Positions 33,295 through 41,664 are shown, counted from the first letter of the stretch. The stretch is DNA of 64,000 nt from Sporolactobacillus terrae DSM 11697 (GCF_000648615.1 NZ_JFZC01000063.1:1-64000); one strand, 5' to 3'. Translations and numbers: made by a program. Notes: generated from the letters alone by a model not told the origin.

Positions 33295-33801
33295 ATGACA
33301 CAACTCTCCGACACCGGATTTCATTTCGGCGATCCGGCAGCACCGATCAAATTGACCGTGTTCACCAACTTGGCTTGCCCACATTGCGCCGCATTTTTCA
33401 CGAACAACGACCTGACTCCGTACTTTGAGAACAAACAGCTTGAACTCGTACTGAAATTCTTCGACAAGCCAAAAATCGGCCTGCTCAAAGGCAACCTCGT
33501 TCATCTGTTCTTGGACTACAATCAACAGGAAAAAATCAACCCAATTATTTTACAACTGTTCAAGGATCAATCCGAGTGGAAAAAGCTGAGCGATGACGCA
33601 TTGAAAACCACGCTCAAAGAAAAATATGGACTGGATGTCCATCCCGAAAATACAGATTATAGCTTGACGATTGCCAAAGAAGCGATCGACTTCAACGCAA
33701 CCTCGGTACCAACCGCGTTGATCAGCATCAATGGAGAAGCACCAAAAAAAATCAATCAAGACGAATTGAAAGAGACCCTTGAATCTGTTCCCGCAAACTA
33801 A
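33295..33801 (+). CDS. DsbA-like thiol-disulfide oxidoreductase, cytoplasmic
   Basis: 168-aa thioredoxin-fold protein of the thioredoxin_4/DsbA group. Active site CPHC is in FTNLACPHCAAFF (about residues 28-31) and the cis-Pro segment TSVPTALI is near 140. It lacks a signal peptide or membrane anchor, unlike extracellular BdbD, so a cytosolic redox role is inferred. AGGGGGAA precedes the ATG. Monocistronic. Confidence 0.82.
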   Translation: MTQLSDTGFHFGDPAAPIKLTVFTNLACPHCAAFFTNNDLTPYFENKQLELVLKFFDKPKIGLLKGNLVHLFLDYNQQEKINPIILQLFKDQSEWKKLSDDALKTTLKEKYGLDVHPENTDYSLTIAKEAIDFNATSVPTALISINGEAPKKINQDELKETLESVPAN

Positions 33802-33814
33802 ATAAAGAAGCAAG

Positions 33815-33847
33815 ATAAAGGCTGAGCTACGATGCTCAGCCTTTATT
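33815..33847 (+). terminator. Terminator after DsbA-like gene
   Basis: ATAAAGGCTGAGC pairs with GCTCAGCCTTTAT, T-rich tail. Confidence 0.88.
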
Positions 33848-33884
33848 GGTTCTGTCCACTGAAGAAACTTCAAACCCGGAAAGT

Positions 33885-33936
33885 CGTATCAAACGGACCG
33901 AATTTCGTATCAAACCATCCAAAATTTGTATCAAAC
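33885..33936 (+). repeat. Repeat E: three GTATCAAAC units at exact 21-nt spacing
   Basis: Cores CGTATCAAAC at 33885 and 33906 and TGTATCAAAC at 33927, with variable 11-nt spacers. A fainter unit ends at 33875. Located between a terminator and the Ger(x)C-like fragment. Confidence 0.65.
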
Positions 33937-34013
33937 TTGAAAACGGCCATACCGGCGAATACAGAGACAACACGTTCACATTCAAACCGAAAGGGAACCG
34001 AGGCAGACTTTCT

Positions 34014-34382
34014 ATGAATATCCAAGACATTCAACTGCGAGCCGTTCCAACCATCAATCACGGGCGCTGGCATCTCTCCATCCATCTGAGCGGCAAGGGC
34101 ATACTGCAGGAAAACACAACTGCACTCAATCCGCTGAACGCGCGCGACCGGCGCCGGATTGAGCAGCAAACCGAAGCATATCTCGCATCACTGATTACCA
34201 AGGGCTTTAAACAAAGCCAATGCGTTGGCAGCGATGTCTACATGACGTACGAAGTGTTCGAGCGCAGCTATCCGCATGAATGCCAACGCGCCCGAGCGCA
34301 TTGGGCGACCGTATATCCGAACATTCATCTCTCGGTCCATCCGCAGATTCAACTGATGCATTCCGGAGCGAGCAACAGCTGA
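34014..34382 (+). pseudogene. Ger(x)C-like C-terminal domain fragment
   Basis: 122 codons from ATG 34014. The sequence resembles the C-terminal domain of Ger(x)C lipoproteins of spore germinant receptors: a beta-rich start (WHLSIHLSGKGILQENT), then RRRIEQQTEAYLASLITKGFKQSQCVGSDVYMTYEVFERSYP, then the Trp-containing ARAHWATVYPNIHLSVHPQIQLMHSG. Full-length proteins have about 350-400 aa with a lipobox; here the N-terminal two thirds and gerA/gerB partners are absent. It may be a gene remnant or a reduced stand-alone domain. The ribosome site is weak (CCGAGGC). Assignment is by pattern only. Confidence 0.4.
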
Positions 34383-34432
34383 CCCTAAGGAAACATCGAA
34401 CAAGGACACTTTATGCAGAAAAACAAAAAACG

Positions 34433-34451
34433 TTGTCAGAATATCTGACAA
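34433..34451 (+). promoter_or_regulatory. Perfect palindrome upstream of the orotate-type cluster
   Basis: TTGTCAGAATATCTGACAA, 8-bp perfect arms around ATA, about 150 nt before the transporter start. Size and symmetry suit an IclR-family operator; the IclR gene is second in the unit. Direct evidence of binding is lacking. Confidence 0.55.
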
Positions 34452-34598
34452 ATCTATTTCCCAAATCCTAAATTCCAGATAGAATAAGAACGTACTTTTT
34501 ATTTTTCTTTGTTAAAAAAAGAAACACAGTTCCACTCAGTGGAACAAAAGAGCGCACAGTTTAGACAAACACATTTTGGGGTGAAGGGTGAGAAACGA

Positions 34599-35828
34599 AT
34601 GACAGAGACAACCAGCAAGTTGCAAGAAGAGGAAAAGGTGGGCCCTTATCAACACCAGACGCTTTGGGCATCGATCGTCGGCTATGCGATGGACGGTCTG
34701 GATATGATGATTCTTTCCTTTGTTCTGCCATTAATTATTGCGTATTACAGTTTGAACCCCGCGCAGGCGGGAAGTATTTCAACCATTACAATGCTAGGGG
34801 TTGTGGTCGGCGGTTATTTGTTCGGGATCCTCGCCGACAGCTACGGACGTGTGCGCGTGTTTACATGGACGATCCTCATTTTCTCCGTGTTTACCGGTCT
34901 TTGCGCGTTTGCACCGAATTTTGAAACGTTTAACATCTTCCGCTTTCTCTCCGGACTTGGGCTCGGCGGAGAATTCGGAATCGGGATGACCCTGGTTACA
35001 GAGACATGGCCGAAGAAACTGCGGACACGCGCAACCTCCTATGTCGCGCTTGGCTATCAGGGCGGGACGATTCTCGCCACATTGATGGCCGCATTCATTG
35101 CGCCGCATTTCGGCTGGAAAGGCGTATTCCTTGTCGGCGTCGTTCCCGCACTGCTTGCTTGGTGGTCGCGTCGCAATTTGAAAGAACCGGAAATCTGGCT
35201 GAAGTCAAAGGGTGAAAAGAAATCATCCATTTCGATTGTTGAACTGTTCAAGGGCTGGCGCATTACCGGAACAACGCTCGGCTTGATTATCATTTGCAGC
35301 GTGCAGAACTTCGGCTATTTCGGCATCATGAACTGGATGCCGACCATGCTTGCTCAACAGCACCACTACACGATTAACGGAACCGTGGTTTGGACCATTT
35401 CCACCGTTATCGGCATGGTGCTGGGCATCATTGTTTTCGCTTGGCTTGCCGATACATGGGGACGCAAACCGGCCTACATGACGTTCCAAATCTGCGCCGC
35501 GCTGATCGTCTGGATTTATTTCCAGATCGGCACCCCAACGTTACTGGTTGCACTTGGATCGGTACTCGGGTTCTTCGTTAACGGCATGATGGGCGGCTAC
35601 GGCGCGCTGCTTGCCGAGCATTATGCGACAAGCGCTCGCTCCACAGCGGAAAATATTATTTTCAACACCGGGCGCTTTTTCGGCAGCTTCGGGCCGCTGA
35701 TCATCGGATTCATGGCCCTCAATCACTCACTTAGTGCGGCGCTCGGTACGATCTCCGTTGTTTATATCCTGGCCGCCGTATCGATGTTCCTGCTTGTCCC
35801 GGAAACAAAGGGTAAGGATCTTGCTTAA
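34599..35828 (+). CDS. MFS transporter, aromatic acid:H+ symporter type
   Basis: 409-aa major facilitator with 12 membrane segments. GYAMDGLDMMILSFVLPLI and the loop GILADSYGRVRVF, then GLGLGGEFGIGMTLVTETWPKKLRTRATSY, are the family signatures of carboxylic/aromatic-acid symporters (AAHS-like). An imported anion such as orotate would fit the enzymes downstream, but the substrate is inference. Start 34599 is set by AAGGGTGAG upstream; an in-frame ATG at 34509 would add 30 poorly folded residues. First gene of the cluster. Confidence 0.82.
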   Translation: MTETTSKLQEEEKVGPYQHQTLWASIVGYAMDGLDMMILSFVLPLIIAYYSLNPAQAGSISTITMLGVVVGGYLFGILADSYGRVRVFTWTILIFSVFTGLCAFAPNFETFNIFRFLSGLGLGGEFGIGMTLVTETWPKKLRTRATSYVALGYQGGTILATLMAAFIAPHFGWKGVFLVGVVPALLAWWSRRNLKEPEIWLKSKGEKKSSISIVELFKGWRITGTTLGLIIICSVQNFGYFGIMNWMPTMLAQQHHYTINGTVVWTISTVIGMVLGIIVFAWLADTWGRKPAYMTFQICAALIVWIYFQIGTPTLLVALGSVLGFFVNGMMGGYGALLAEHYATSARSTAENIIFNTGRFFGSFGPLIIGFMALNHSLSAALGTISVVYILAAVSMFLLVPETKGKDLA

Positions 35829-35839
35829 TAAAGGACGTG

Positions 35840-36616
35840 ATGACCATCGAATGGATGGACCGCTTTGTTAAATTGATGGATGTAATCAGCGACTGTCCGG
35901 CCGGCGGTATCGGCATTACCGAGCTTTCCAAACAAACGCTGCTCAGCAAAGGGAGCTTACACCGCATGCTGCAGAACATGTGCGGCTATCACTTGGTGGT
36001 TCAGAGCGCGGAAACAAAGAAATATATGCTGGGACCTAAAGCAATGAGTTGGGGCAGTACGTTTTTGCAAAACCGCGATCCGGTTGGACTGTTGGCGCAG
36101 TATTGCAAGCAGGTTGGCGATGAAACCGGCCTCTATGCCTTCATTTGCCGCTATCAGGCCAATGAAGTGTTCTGCACGCATACGCATCAACCGCTAAGCA
36201 CCGGCGCGAACTTCTTTGTCCATGTCGGTCAACGCATGCCGCTGAATGCGGCGGCTGCCGCGCAGATTATTCTCGCTTATCAGCCCGATTCGGTCATTGA
36301 CGGGATGCTGGAGAAAGAAGTGCTCCATCCGTACACGCCGTATACATTGACGGATCCGGACCAGCTGCGCCGCAAGATTGACCAAGCGCGGCAAACGGGC
36401 GAAGCCTACTGCAAGCAAGAACTAGAGCTTGGCACGTCAGCACTATCCGTACCGATTTTTCATAGCAAAAATCAAGCGCTGCTCAGCTTGAGCCTTGTCG
36501 GCAAGCAGCATTATTTTGACGAAAATAAAGATCAAATAGGCAAAGTCTTGCATCAAGCCGCAGACCAAGCCAGTGATCATCTGAGCGCGATGCAGGCGCT
36601 AAGCTCACTTTTTTAA
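35840..36616 (+). CDS. IclR-family transcriptional regulator
   Basis: 258 aa: an N-terminal winged helix (GIGITELSKQTLLSKGSLHRMLQNMCGYHLV) and an effector domain (about 80-255) with the GAF-like fold of IclR proteins (FFVHVGQRMPLNAAAAAQIILAY, then LELGTSALSVPIFH). These bind small acids of the pathway they control. AAAGGA lies before ATG 35840; GTG 35837 is an alternative. It is 11 nt after the transporter gene, so it is cotranscribed and the likely local regulator of the cluster. Confidence 0.88.
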   Translation: MTIEWMDRFVKLMDVISDCPAGGIGITELSKQTLLSKGSLHRMLQNMCGYHLVVQSAETKKYMLGPKAMSWGSTFLQNRDPVGLLAQYCKQVGDETGLYAFICRYQANEVFCTHTHQPLSTGANFFVHVGQRMPLNAAAAAQIILAYQPDSVIDGMLEKEVLHPYTPYTLTDPDQLRRKIDQARQTGEAYCKQELELGTSALSVPIFHSKNQALLSLSLVGKQHYFDENKDQIGKVLHQAADQASDHLSAMQALSSLF

Positions 36617-36681
36617 TAGGTTAAGACAGAATGTGATTTTTGGTCGCGCAAAAAGCCAGTGCGTCAAACGCGCAGATGCTC

Positions 36682-36791
36682 TGACGCCCGCGGCAAGCGA
36701 GCAACCGAAGCGACGATTCAGCACCGAAAAGACACGAGCCCATTACATATGGCTGGAGATTAAGGACCGGACGCTTTTTGCCCGTTTTTTC
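36682..36791 (+). repeat. Dispersed structured repeat A, copy 3 (deleted middle), with terminator
   Basis: GCCCGCGGCAAGCGAG and the following about 50 nt match copy 1 closely; the hairpin module is missing; the TAAGGACCGG...GCTTTTTGCCCG terminator end (36761-36791) is kept with a mismatch in the stem. It separates the IclR gene from the hydrolase gene, so the cluster may be two transcripts. Confidence 0.7.
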
Positions 36792-36914
36792 TTAAAACAA
36801 CAAAATGAAAAAAGTGCCGGATGTTTAAGCGATTCGTCTCGCAGGACACCGGTACTTTTTCCTTCACAAGATAGAGAAAGATTCTGAAGCAACAAATAAG
36901 GATGGCGATGGTTA

Positions 36915-38183
36915 ATGGTTGACACGCAGCGCGTGAAACAAACAATGCGCGAACTTGCACAGATCGGACGAACAGACCGCGGGATGATGCGGCTTGCTTA
37001 CAGCAAAGCAGAAGAGCAGGCGACAAATGTTTTGATTGAACAGTGCCAAGCGGCAGGATTAGCGGTACACGTCGATTCGGTCGGCAATGTGACCGCCCGC
37101 AGGCAAGGTCGTTGTCCGGAACTTCCGGCAATTGGGATCGGCTCACATCTGGATACCGTCTATGAAGGCGGGACTTACGACGGCACCCTCGGCGTATTGG
37201 CCGCACTGGAAGTCCTGCGCGACTTGAATGCGCGCAGGATCGAAACGATACGCCCGATCGAGCTGTTTTCCTTCGCATGCGAGGAGTCGGCGCGATTCGG
37301 CTTCTCGCAAATCGGCAGCAAAGCGATTGCCGGCCTCATTGAGCAAAAGGACATTGCCGCGCTCACTGATAAAGAGGGGACGCCGATTCAAACGGTTTTT
37401 GCCAAGCGCGGCCTTGACTTCAGCAAGCTCGGGGAGGCACGTCTGCCAAAGCATAGATTGGCAGCCTTTCTGGAAATGCATATTGAGCAAGGACCAATAC
37501 TCGAGGCGAAAAATCTGTCAATTGGCGTGGTAAGCGGCATCGCGGCACCGACGCGTTTCAGCATCTGCGTCAAAGGCCATGCGGCTCATTCCGGTTCAAC
37601 ACCGATGAATCAACGCCATGATGCGTTGATCGGTGCCGCTGAAATCACCTTGGAGCTGGAAAAAGAGGCACGCCGTGAGATGGCGCATGGTACGGTGGCC
37701 ACCGTCGGCGATATTGAAATTGCACCGGGGGCGATGAACGTCGTGCCGGGCGAGACCCATATCAAGGTCGACATTCGCAGCATTTCACGCGCGTCGAAAG
37801 CCCGTGTCGTGCAATTCCTGTATGAGCTCATGGAGCATCTGCGCCAAACGCGCCGGCTGGACATTACCTGCAGGATGCTGAGTGATGAAACGCCGGTGCA
37901 GATGGATGAAGCCTTAATCGAAACGGTTGAGTCGGTCTGCCGCAGCAAGAACATTGCGTCGATGCGGATGCCAAGCGGGGCCGGGCACGACACGATGAAC
38001 ATGGCTGCGCTCTGCCCGGTCGGCATGATTTTCGTTCCCTCAACCGGCGGCATCAGCCATCATCCCGACGAACACACCAACTTAAGCGACATTATCACCG
38101 GCATTGACGTGCTCGAATCGGCCGTGCTCGAATGCGCCGGCAATGCCGCTGAGCAGAAAGCAGGTGCAGTAAAAGACCAATGA
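36915..38183 (+). CDS. N-carbamoyl-L-amino-acid hydrolase (M20, ureidosuccinase candidate)
   Basis: 422-aa metal-dependent amidohydrolase of the M20 AmaB/HyuC/allantoate amidohydrolase group. Metal ligands line up: His78 (GSHLDT), Asp89 (YDGTLG), Glu123/124 (ACEESARFG), His189 (EMHIEQGP) and a His in GGISHHPDEHT. It would release CO2 and ammonia from a carbamoyl amide. With dihydroorotate dehydrogenase and a cyclic amidohydrolase beside it, N-carbamoyl-L-aspartate is the most sensible substrate, giving aspartate. Motifs alone do not exclude allantoate or other carbamoyl amino acids. It overlaps the next gene by 4 nt (ATGA). Confidence 0.82.
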   Translation: MVDTQRVKQTMRELAQIGRTDRGMMRLAYSKAEEQATNVLIEQCQAAGLAVHVDSVGNVTARRQGRCPELPAIGIGSHLDTVYEGGTYDGTLGVLAALEVLRDLNARRIETIRPIELFSFACEESARFGFSQIGSKAIAGLIEQKDIAALTDKEGTPIQTVFAKRGLDFSKLGEARLPKHRLAAFLEMHIEQGPILEAKNLSIGVVSGIAAPTRFSICVKGHAAHSGSTPMNQRHDALIGAAEITLELEKEARREMAHGTVATVGDIEIAPGAMNVVPGETHIKVDIRSISRASKARVVQFLYELMEHLRQTRRLDITCRMLSDETPVQMDEALIETVESVCRSKNIASMRMPSGAGHDTMNMAALCPVGMIFVPSTGGISHHPDEHTNLSDIITGIDVLESAVLECAGNAAEQKAGAVKDQ

Positions 38184-38962
38184 AACTCTTTAATGCGAAA
38201 ATTATTGCCAACCATCCGATCAATGCCCGCTACTGGCATATGATCCTCGATGCGTCGATGCTGGATGAACACGTCGCACCCGGTCAATTCTTTCATCTTC
38301 AATGCGGCGATGCGCAGCAGAATCCGCTGCGCCGTCCGCTCAGCGTCTTCCATTATCATCAAGCATCGGCGACTTTGGAATTTCTCTATCTTGTAAAAGG
38401 AAGCGGGACGCAGCAGATGACCCAGCGCCGCCCCGGCGACTACATGAACTTGATTGGCCCGCTCGGACGCGGGTTCACGCTTCCGGAACAAGGTGCGCTG
38501 CTGCTGATCGCCCGCGGTGTCGGTGTCGCCACCTTGCATGCGCTGGCACGCGAGGCACGCGCGCAAAACAAAGCGGTTCATGTTTTGCTCAGCGCGCGAA
38601 CAGCAAACGATCTACTGACAGCCACCGCCTTGGCGGAAATCGGTGCCAACGTCTACACGGTGACCGATCAGGAGGGCACGAGCAACTTGGAACAGGTGCG
38701 GCCGCGTTTGGAGCAGTTAATCCATGCCGAGAAAATCGGTGCGCTGTACAGCTGCGGCTCGCGCCGGTTGAGCAAGCTGGCTCAAGACTTAGCGGAAAAG
38801 TATCACTTGAAAGGAGAGCTGGCAACCGAAGCGCACATGGCTTGCGGCATCGGTGACTGCTACGCCTGCGCATGCACGATCCGCAGCCATGGCCAGTTGA
38901 AAACAGCCCGCGTCTGCAGCGACGGACCGGTCTTTCCAATCGAACAGGTGGTGATCCAATGA
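38180..38962 (+). CDS. pyrK: Dihydroorotate dehydrogenase electron-transfer subunit PyrK-like
   Basis: 260 aa, FAD and [2Fe-2S] protein that passes electrons between PyrD flavin and NAD. The FAD site is RRPLS at 51-55; the ferredoxin-reductase nucleotide part has RGVGVATLHALA near 112-123; the iron-sulphur cysteines are Cys222, Cys227, Cys230 and Cys246 (ACGIGDCYAC, VCSDGPVF). It overlaps the hydrolase and pyrD genes by 4 nt each, so the three are translationally coupled. No pyrR, pyrB, pyrF or pyrE is nearby, unlike the biosynthetic operon. Confidence 0.9.
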   Translation: MKLFNAKIIANHPINARYWHMILDASMLDEHVAPGQFFHLQCGDAQQNPLRRPLSVFHYHQASATLEFLYLVKGSGTQQMTQRRPGDYMNLIGPLGRGFTLPEQGALLLIARGVGVATLHALAREARAQNKAVHVLLSARTANDLLTATALAEIGANVYTVTDQEGTSNLEQVRPRLEQLIHAEKIGALYSCGSRRLSKLAQDLAEKYHLKGELATEAHMACGIGDCYACACTIRSHGQLKTARVCSDGPVFPIEQVVIQ

Positions 38963-39867
38963 GCGATCTGTCTGTGCACATTGGAAAGCTGATTTTGAAA
39001 AATCCGATCATGCCCGCTTCCGGCACGTTCGGTGCAGAGCTCACGCCGCTGCTTGACATCAATCGGCTCGGTGCGCTTGTACCCAAAAGTGTCACCGTCT
39101 CTGCCCGCGACGGGAATCCGGTGCCGCGAGTTTGTGAAACAAGCGGAAGCATGATCAACTCGATCGGCATTCAAAGCAAAGGGATTGACGACTACGTGAC
39201 GCATCAGTTGCCGGCATACCGCAAATTCAGCCCGCCGCTGATCGCCAGCATCTCCGGTGAAACGATTGATGAATTTGAAACCTTAGCAGCACGGCTTGAC
39301 GCGCAGCCGGACGTTGCAGCACTTGAGCTCAACATCTCTTGTCCGAACTTGCGTGCGAATGGACAAGCGTTCGGCATGAGTGCTGAAGCAACCGCTCAGC
39401 TTGTGCGCACCGTTCGCGCAATAACCGATAAAACGGTGATCGTAAAATTAACGCCCAATGTGACCCGGATCCAAGACATCGCCCAAGCCGCAGAACATGC
39501 CGGAGCCGATGCGCTGACCGTGGCCAATACCTTTCTGGCCATGGCGATCGATAGCGAAACGCGCAAACCACGCATCGGCAACATTATGGGCGGCCTATCC
39601 GGGGCAGCGGTCAAACCGCTTGTCGTCCGCCTGATTTATCAAGTCCATCAAGCGACCCGTCTGCCGATTATTGGCAGCGGCGGCGTCATGAACGGACAAG
39701 ACGCGATCGAGATGATCCTCGCCGGCGCATCCGCCGTGCAGGTCGGCACCGCAACGTTTCTCCAACCGAACGCCATGACCACAATCATCGACGACATCGA
39801 CGATTATTTGAACCGTCATCAGATTGAGCATCTGACCGATCTCATCGGGCAGGTAGATCTCAGTTAA
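38959..39867 (+). CDS. pyrD: Dihydroorotate dehydrogenase catalytic subunit, class 1B
   Basis: 302-aa FMN barrel enzyme interconverting dihydroorotate and orotate. Class 1 catalytic Cys128 is in LELNISCPN; substrate and FMN contacts are in PASGTFG, SGSMINSIGIQ, VIVKLTPNV, NTFLAMAID and IGSGGVMNGQDA with VQVGTA at the end. Class 1B status follows from the adjoining pyrK. NAD-linked class 1B enzymes can run towards dihydroorotate, as in orotate-fermenting clostridia. Coupled to pyrK by ATGA overlap. The gene order differs from de novo pyr operons. Confidence 0.92.
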   Translation: MSDLSVHIGKLILKNPIMPASGTFGAELTPLLDINRLGALVPKSVTVSARDGNPVPRVCETSGSMINSIGIQSKGIDDYVTHQLPAYRKFSPPLIASISGETIDEFETLAARLDAQPDVAALELNISCPNLRANGQAFGMSAEATAQLVRTVRAITDKTVIVKLTPNVTRIQDIAQAAEHAGADALTVANTFLAMAIDSETRKPRIGNIMGGLSGAAVKPLVVRLIYQVHQATRLPIIGSGGVMNGQDAIEMILAGASAVQVGTATFLQPNAMTTIIDDIDDYLNRHQIEHLTDLIGQVDLS

Positions 39868-40054
39868 CGACCGTCGCACCTAAAAAAGGCAGCCCGCAAT
39901 CGCATAGGCGAAACATGGCACGCAGTCAAGCCGCACTGAAACGGGCTCAAATTGCAGCGAATTGCCCGCTGTTGATGCGAGCAAGCCAAACACGCACAAT
40001 GCGCCGTGCCAAAACGGTGGTCGCTCAATTTCTGTGAATCAACAACAAACACTT

Positions 40055-40084
40055 TTGCCATCGTACCGTAAAATCCCGTATAAT
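40055..40084 (+). promoter_or_regulatory. Internal promoter before the cyclic amidohydrolase gene
   Basis: TTGCCA (40055-40060), 18-nt spacer, TATAAT (40079-40084), 30 nt before the start. The 247-bp gap after pyrD otherwise has no recognised feature. This lets the last enzyme be expressed separately. Confidence 0.7.
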
Positions 40085-40114
40085 TTAAGCAGACATATAG
40101 ACGGAGGCGAAATC

Positions 40115-41509
40115 ATGCACTGGGATCATCTCATCAAAAACGGAACCATCGCCACACCAAGCGAAACGTATCAAGCCAATCTCTATATAAAAGAAGGAAA
40201 AATTTCCGCGATCTCCAAAACGGCGCTTGAAGGAACGGCCGAACAGGAAACCGACGCGCGCGGCCAATACATACTGCCCGGGCTGATCGACGTCCATGTT
40301 CATTCGCGTGATCCGGGGCCAACCTACAAAGAGGATTTCTTCACCTCAACCCAAGCGGCGGCTGCCGGAGGGATCACCACGATCTTCGACATGCCGAACA
40401 CGACACCGCCGACACGCGATGCCGCCAGCTACCAAGCACAGGTGGCCAACCTGACGCCGAAAGCCCATGTCGACTTCGGACTTTGGGGCATCGCGCTCGG
40501 ACCGATGAACAACGCCGGCTTGCCCGAACTCCATGACGCCGGCGTGATCGGCATCAAGTATTTCTGGGGCTACGCGGTCAACAAGAACACATTCCAGCTC
40601 ACCTACAACTACGAACCGGGCATGACCGACGTGCTGCCGCCGCTGTCTGACGGCGAGGTCTACCAAATTTTCCAAGACGTCGCCAAGACCGGCAATGTTC
40701 TCGCCATCCACGGCGAAGACAGCAGCTTGATCCAAACCTTGACCGAGCAGGTGAAAAAGAGCGGACGTGACGATTACGAGGCGCTGCTCGACGGACGCCC
40801 GAATCTGGCCGAAGAAGTTACCGTACAAATGGGCACGGCCTTCTCACGCGCATCCGGCGCCAAACTGCATGTGCTCCATGTGACCACTGCCGAGGCAGCA
40901 GACGCGATTCGCCGCGCACAAGCCCAAGGCGCGCCGGTCAGCGCTGAAACCTGCCCGCATTACCTGTTCCTCAGCAACGAGGACTACCCAACCGTCGGCG
41001 CAGTAATGAAAATCTACCCGCCGGTTAAGTACAAAAAGGATCAACAAGCGCTGTGGCAGGCAATCAATGATGGCACGATCACGATCATTTCATCCGACCA
41101 CGCGCCGCATACAGCCGAAGAAAAATCCGGCAGCCTCTGGAAAATACCGGCCGGCATGCCGGGCACCGAAACGATGGCGCCACTGATGCTGAATGCCGTT
41201 AACGAAGGCAAGCTTAGCCTGCAAAAACTGACGGCACTGATGTCGGAAAACCCGGCCAAACGCTTCGGCATCTACCCGCAGAAAGGTTCGCTCGAAGTCG
41301 GCACCGACGCCGACATCACGATTGTCGATCTAAACAAGGAAACAACGATCAAAGCGACGAACCTGCACAGCAAAAGCAAAGTCACCGCCTATGACGGCTG
41401 GCACATCAAAGGCGTTCCGGTGCAAACCATCGTCCGCGGCGTAACAGTCATGAAAAATGGCGAAATCGTCCACGGCCCAATCGGACACGTTGTAAAACCA
41501 AGCAAATAA
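40115..41509 (+). CDS. Cyclic amidohydrolase: dihydroorotase/allantoinase type
   Basis: 464-aa TIM-barrel metallohydrolase. HVHSRDPG (His61, His63 and the Arg/Pro of the HxHxRxPG signature) places it with dihydroorotases and allantoinases, not hydantoinases. A probable carbamylated Lys is in GVIGIKYFWGY, and ISSDHAPHT provides the catalytic Asp. The expected reaction here is dihydroorotate ring opening to N-carbamoyl-L-aspartate. Some motifs (KEDFFTSTQAAAAGGITTIFDMPNT) lean to allantoinase, so substrate remains uncertain. GGAGG precedes the ATG; an in-frame upstream start at 39962 lies before the promoter and is rejected. A terminator follows. Confidence 0.85.
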   Translation: MHWDHLIKNGTIATPSETYQANLYIKEGKISAISKTALEGTAEQETDARGQYILPGLIDVHVHSRDPGPTYKEDFFTSTQAAAAGGITTIFDMPNTTPPTRDAASYQAQVANLTPKAHVDFGLWGIALGPMNNAGLPELHDAGVIGIKYFWGYAVNKNTFQLTYNYEPGMTDVLPPLSDGEVYQIFQDVAKTGNVLAIHGEDSSLIQTLTEQVKKSGRDDYEALLDGRPNLAEEVTVQMGTAFSRASGAKLHVLHVTTAEAADAIRRAQAQGAPVSAETCPHYLFLSNEDYPTVGAVMKIYPPVKYKKDQQALWQAINDGTITIISSDHAPHTAEEKSGSLWKIPAGMPGTETMAPLMLNAVNEGKLSLQKLTALMSENPAKRFGIYPQKGSLEVGTDADITIVDLNKETTIKATNLHSKSKVTAYDGWHIKGVPVQTIVRGVTVMKNGEIVHGPIGHVVKPSK

Positions 41510-41519
41510 GAGAAAAACG

Positions 41520-41560
41520 AAGGCAAGCGCGCGCAACACAAGACGCTTTTGCCTTTTTTT
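41520..41560 (+). terminator. Terminator after cyclic amidohydrolase
   Basis: AAGGCAA-GCG with CGC-TTTTGCC, then seven T. Confidence 0.75.
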
Positions 41561-41565
41561 ACACT

Positions 41566-41664
41566 GGTAAGAAAGTATAGAAAATAAAAAGATTTAAGGA
41601 AACGAGTGTAAGTGCAACTAAGCCTTTGCCTTCGCCAGAGGCTTGGCAAAGCCAAGTTTTCTAA
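41566..41664 (+). repeat. Dispersed repeat C, copy 3
   Basis: Reverse complement of the two outer parts of 22328-22487 and a diverged direct match to 7344-7418. It lacks the GGA-loop hairpin module of copy 2. It lies directly after a terminator. The rest of the gap up to 41850 shows no gene. Confidence 0.65.

Noticed and set aside
38180..39867. pyrK-pyrD as part of the ordinary pyrimidine biosynthesis operon
   Set aside because: pyrR, pyrP, pyrB, carAB, pyrF and pyrE are absent on both sides, the neighbours are a transporter, IclR and a carbamoyl hydrolase, and no pyr attenuator was seen.
36915..41509. Reading the cluster as allantoin degradation (allantoinase plus allantoate amidohydrolase)
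   Set aside because: The two hydrolases alone would allow it, but coupled pyrK-pyrD and an aromatic-acid type importer have no role in allantoin use, and no ureidoglycolate or glyoxylate genes are present. Kept as the main alternative for substrate.
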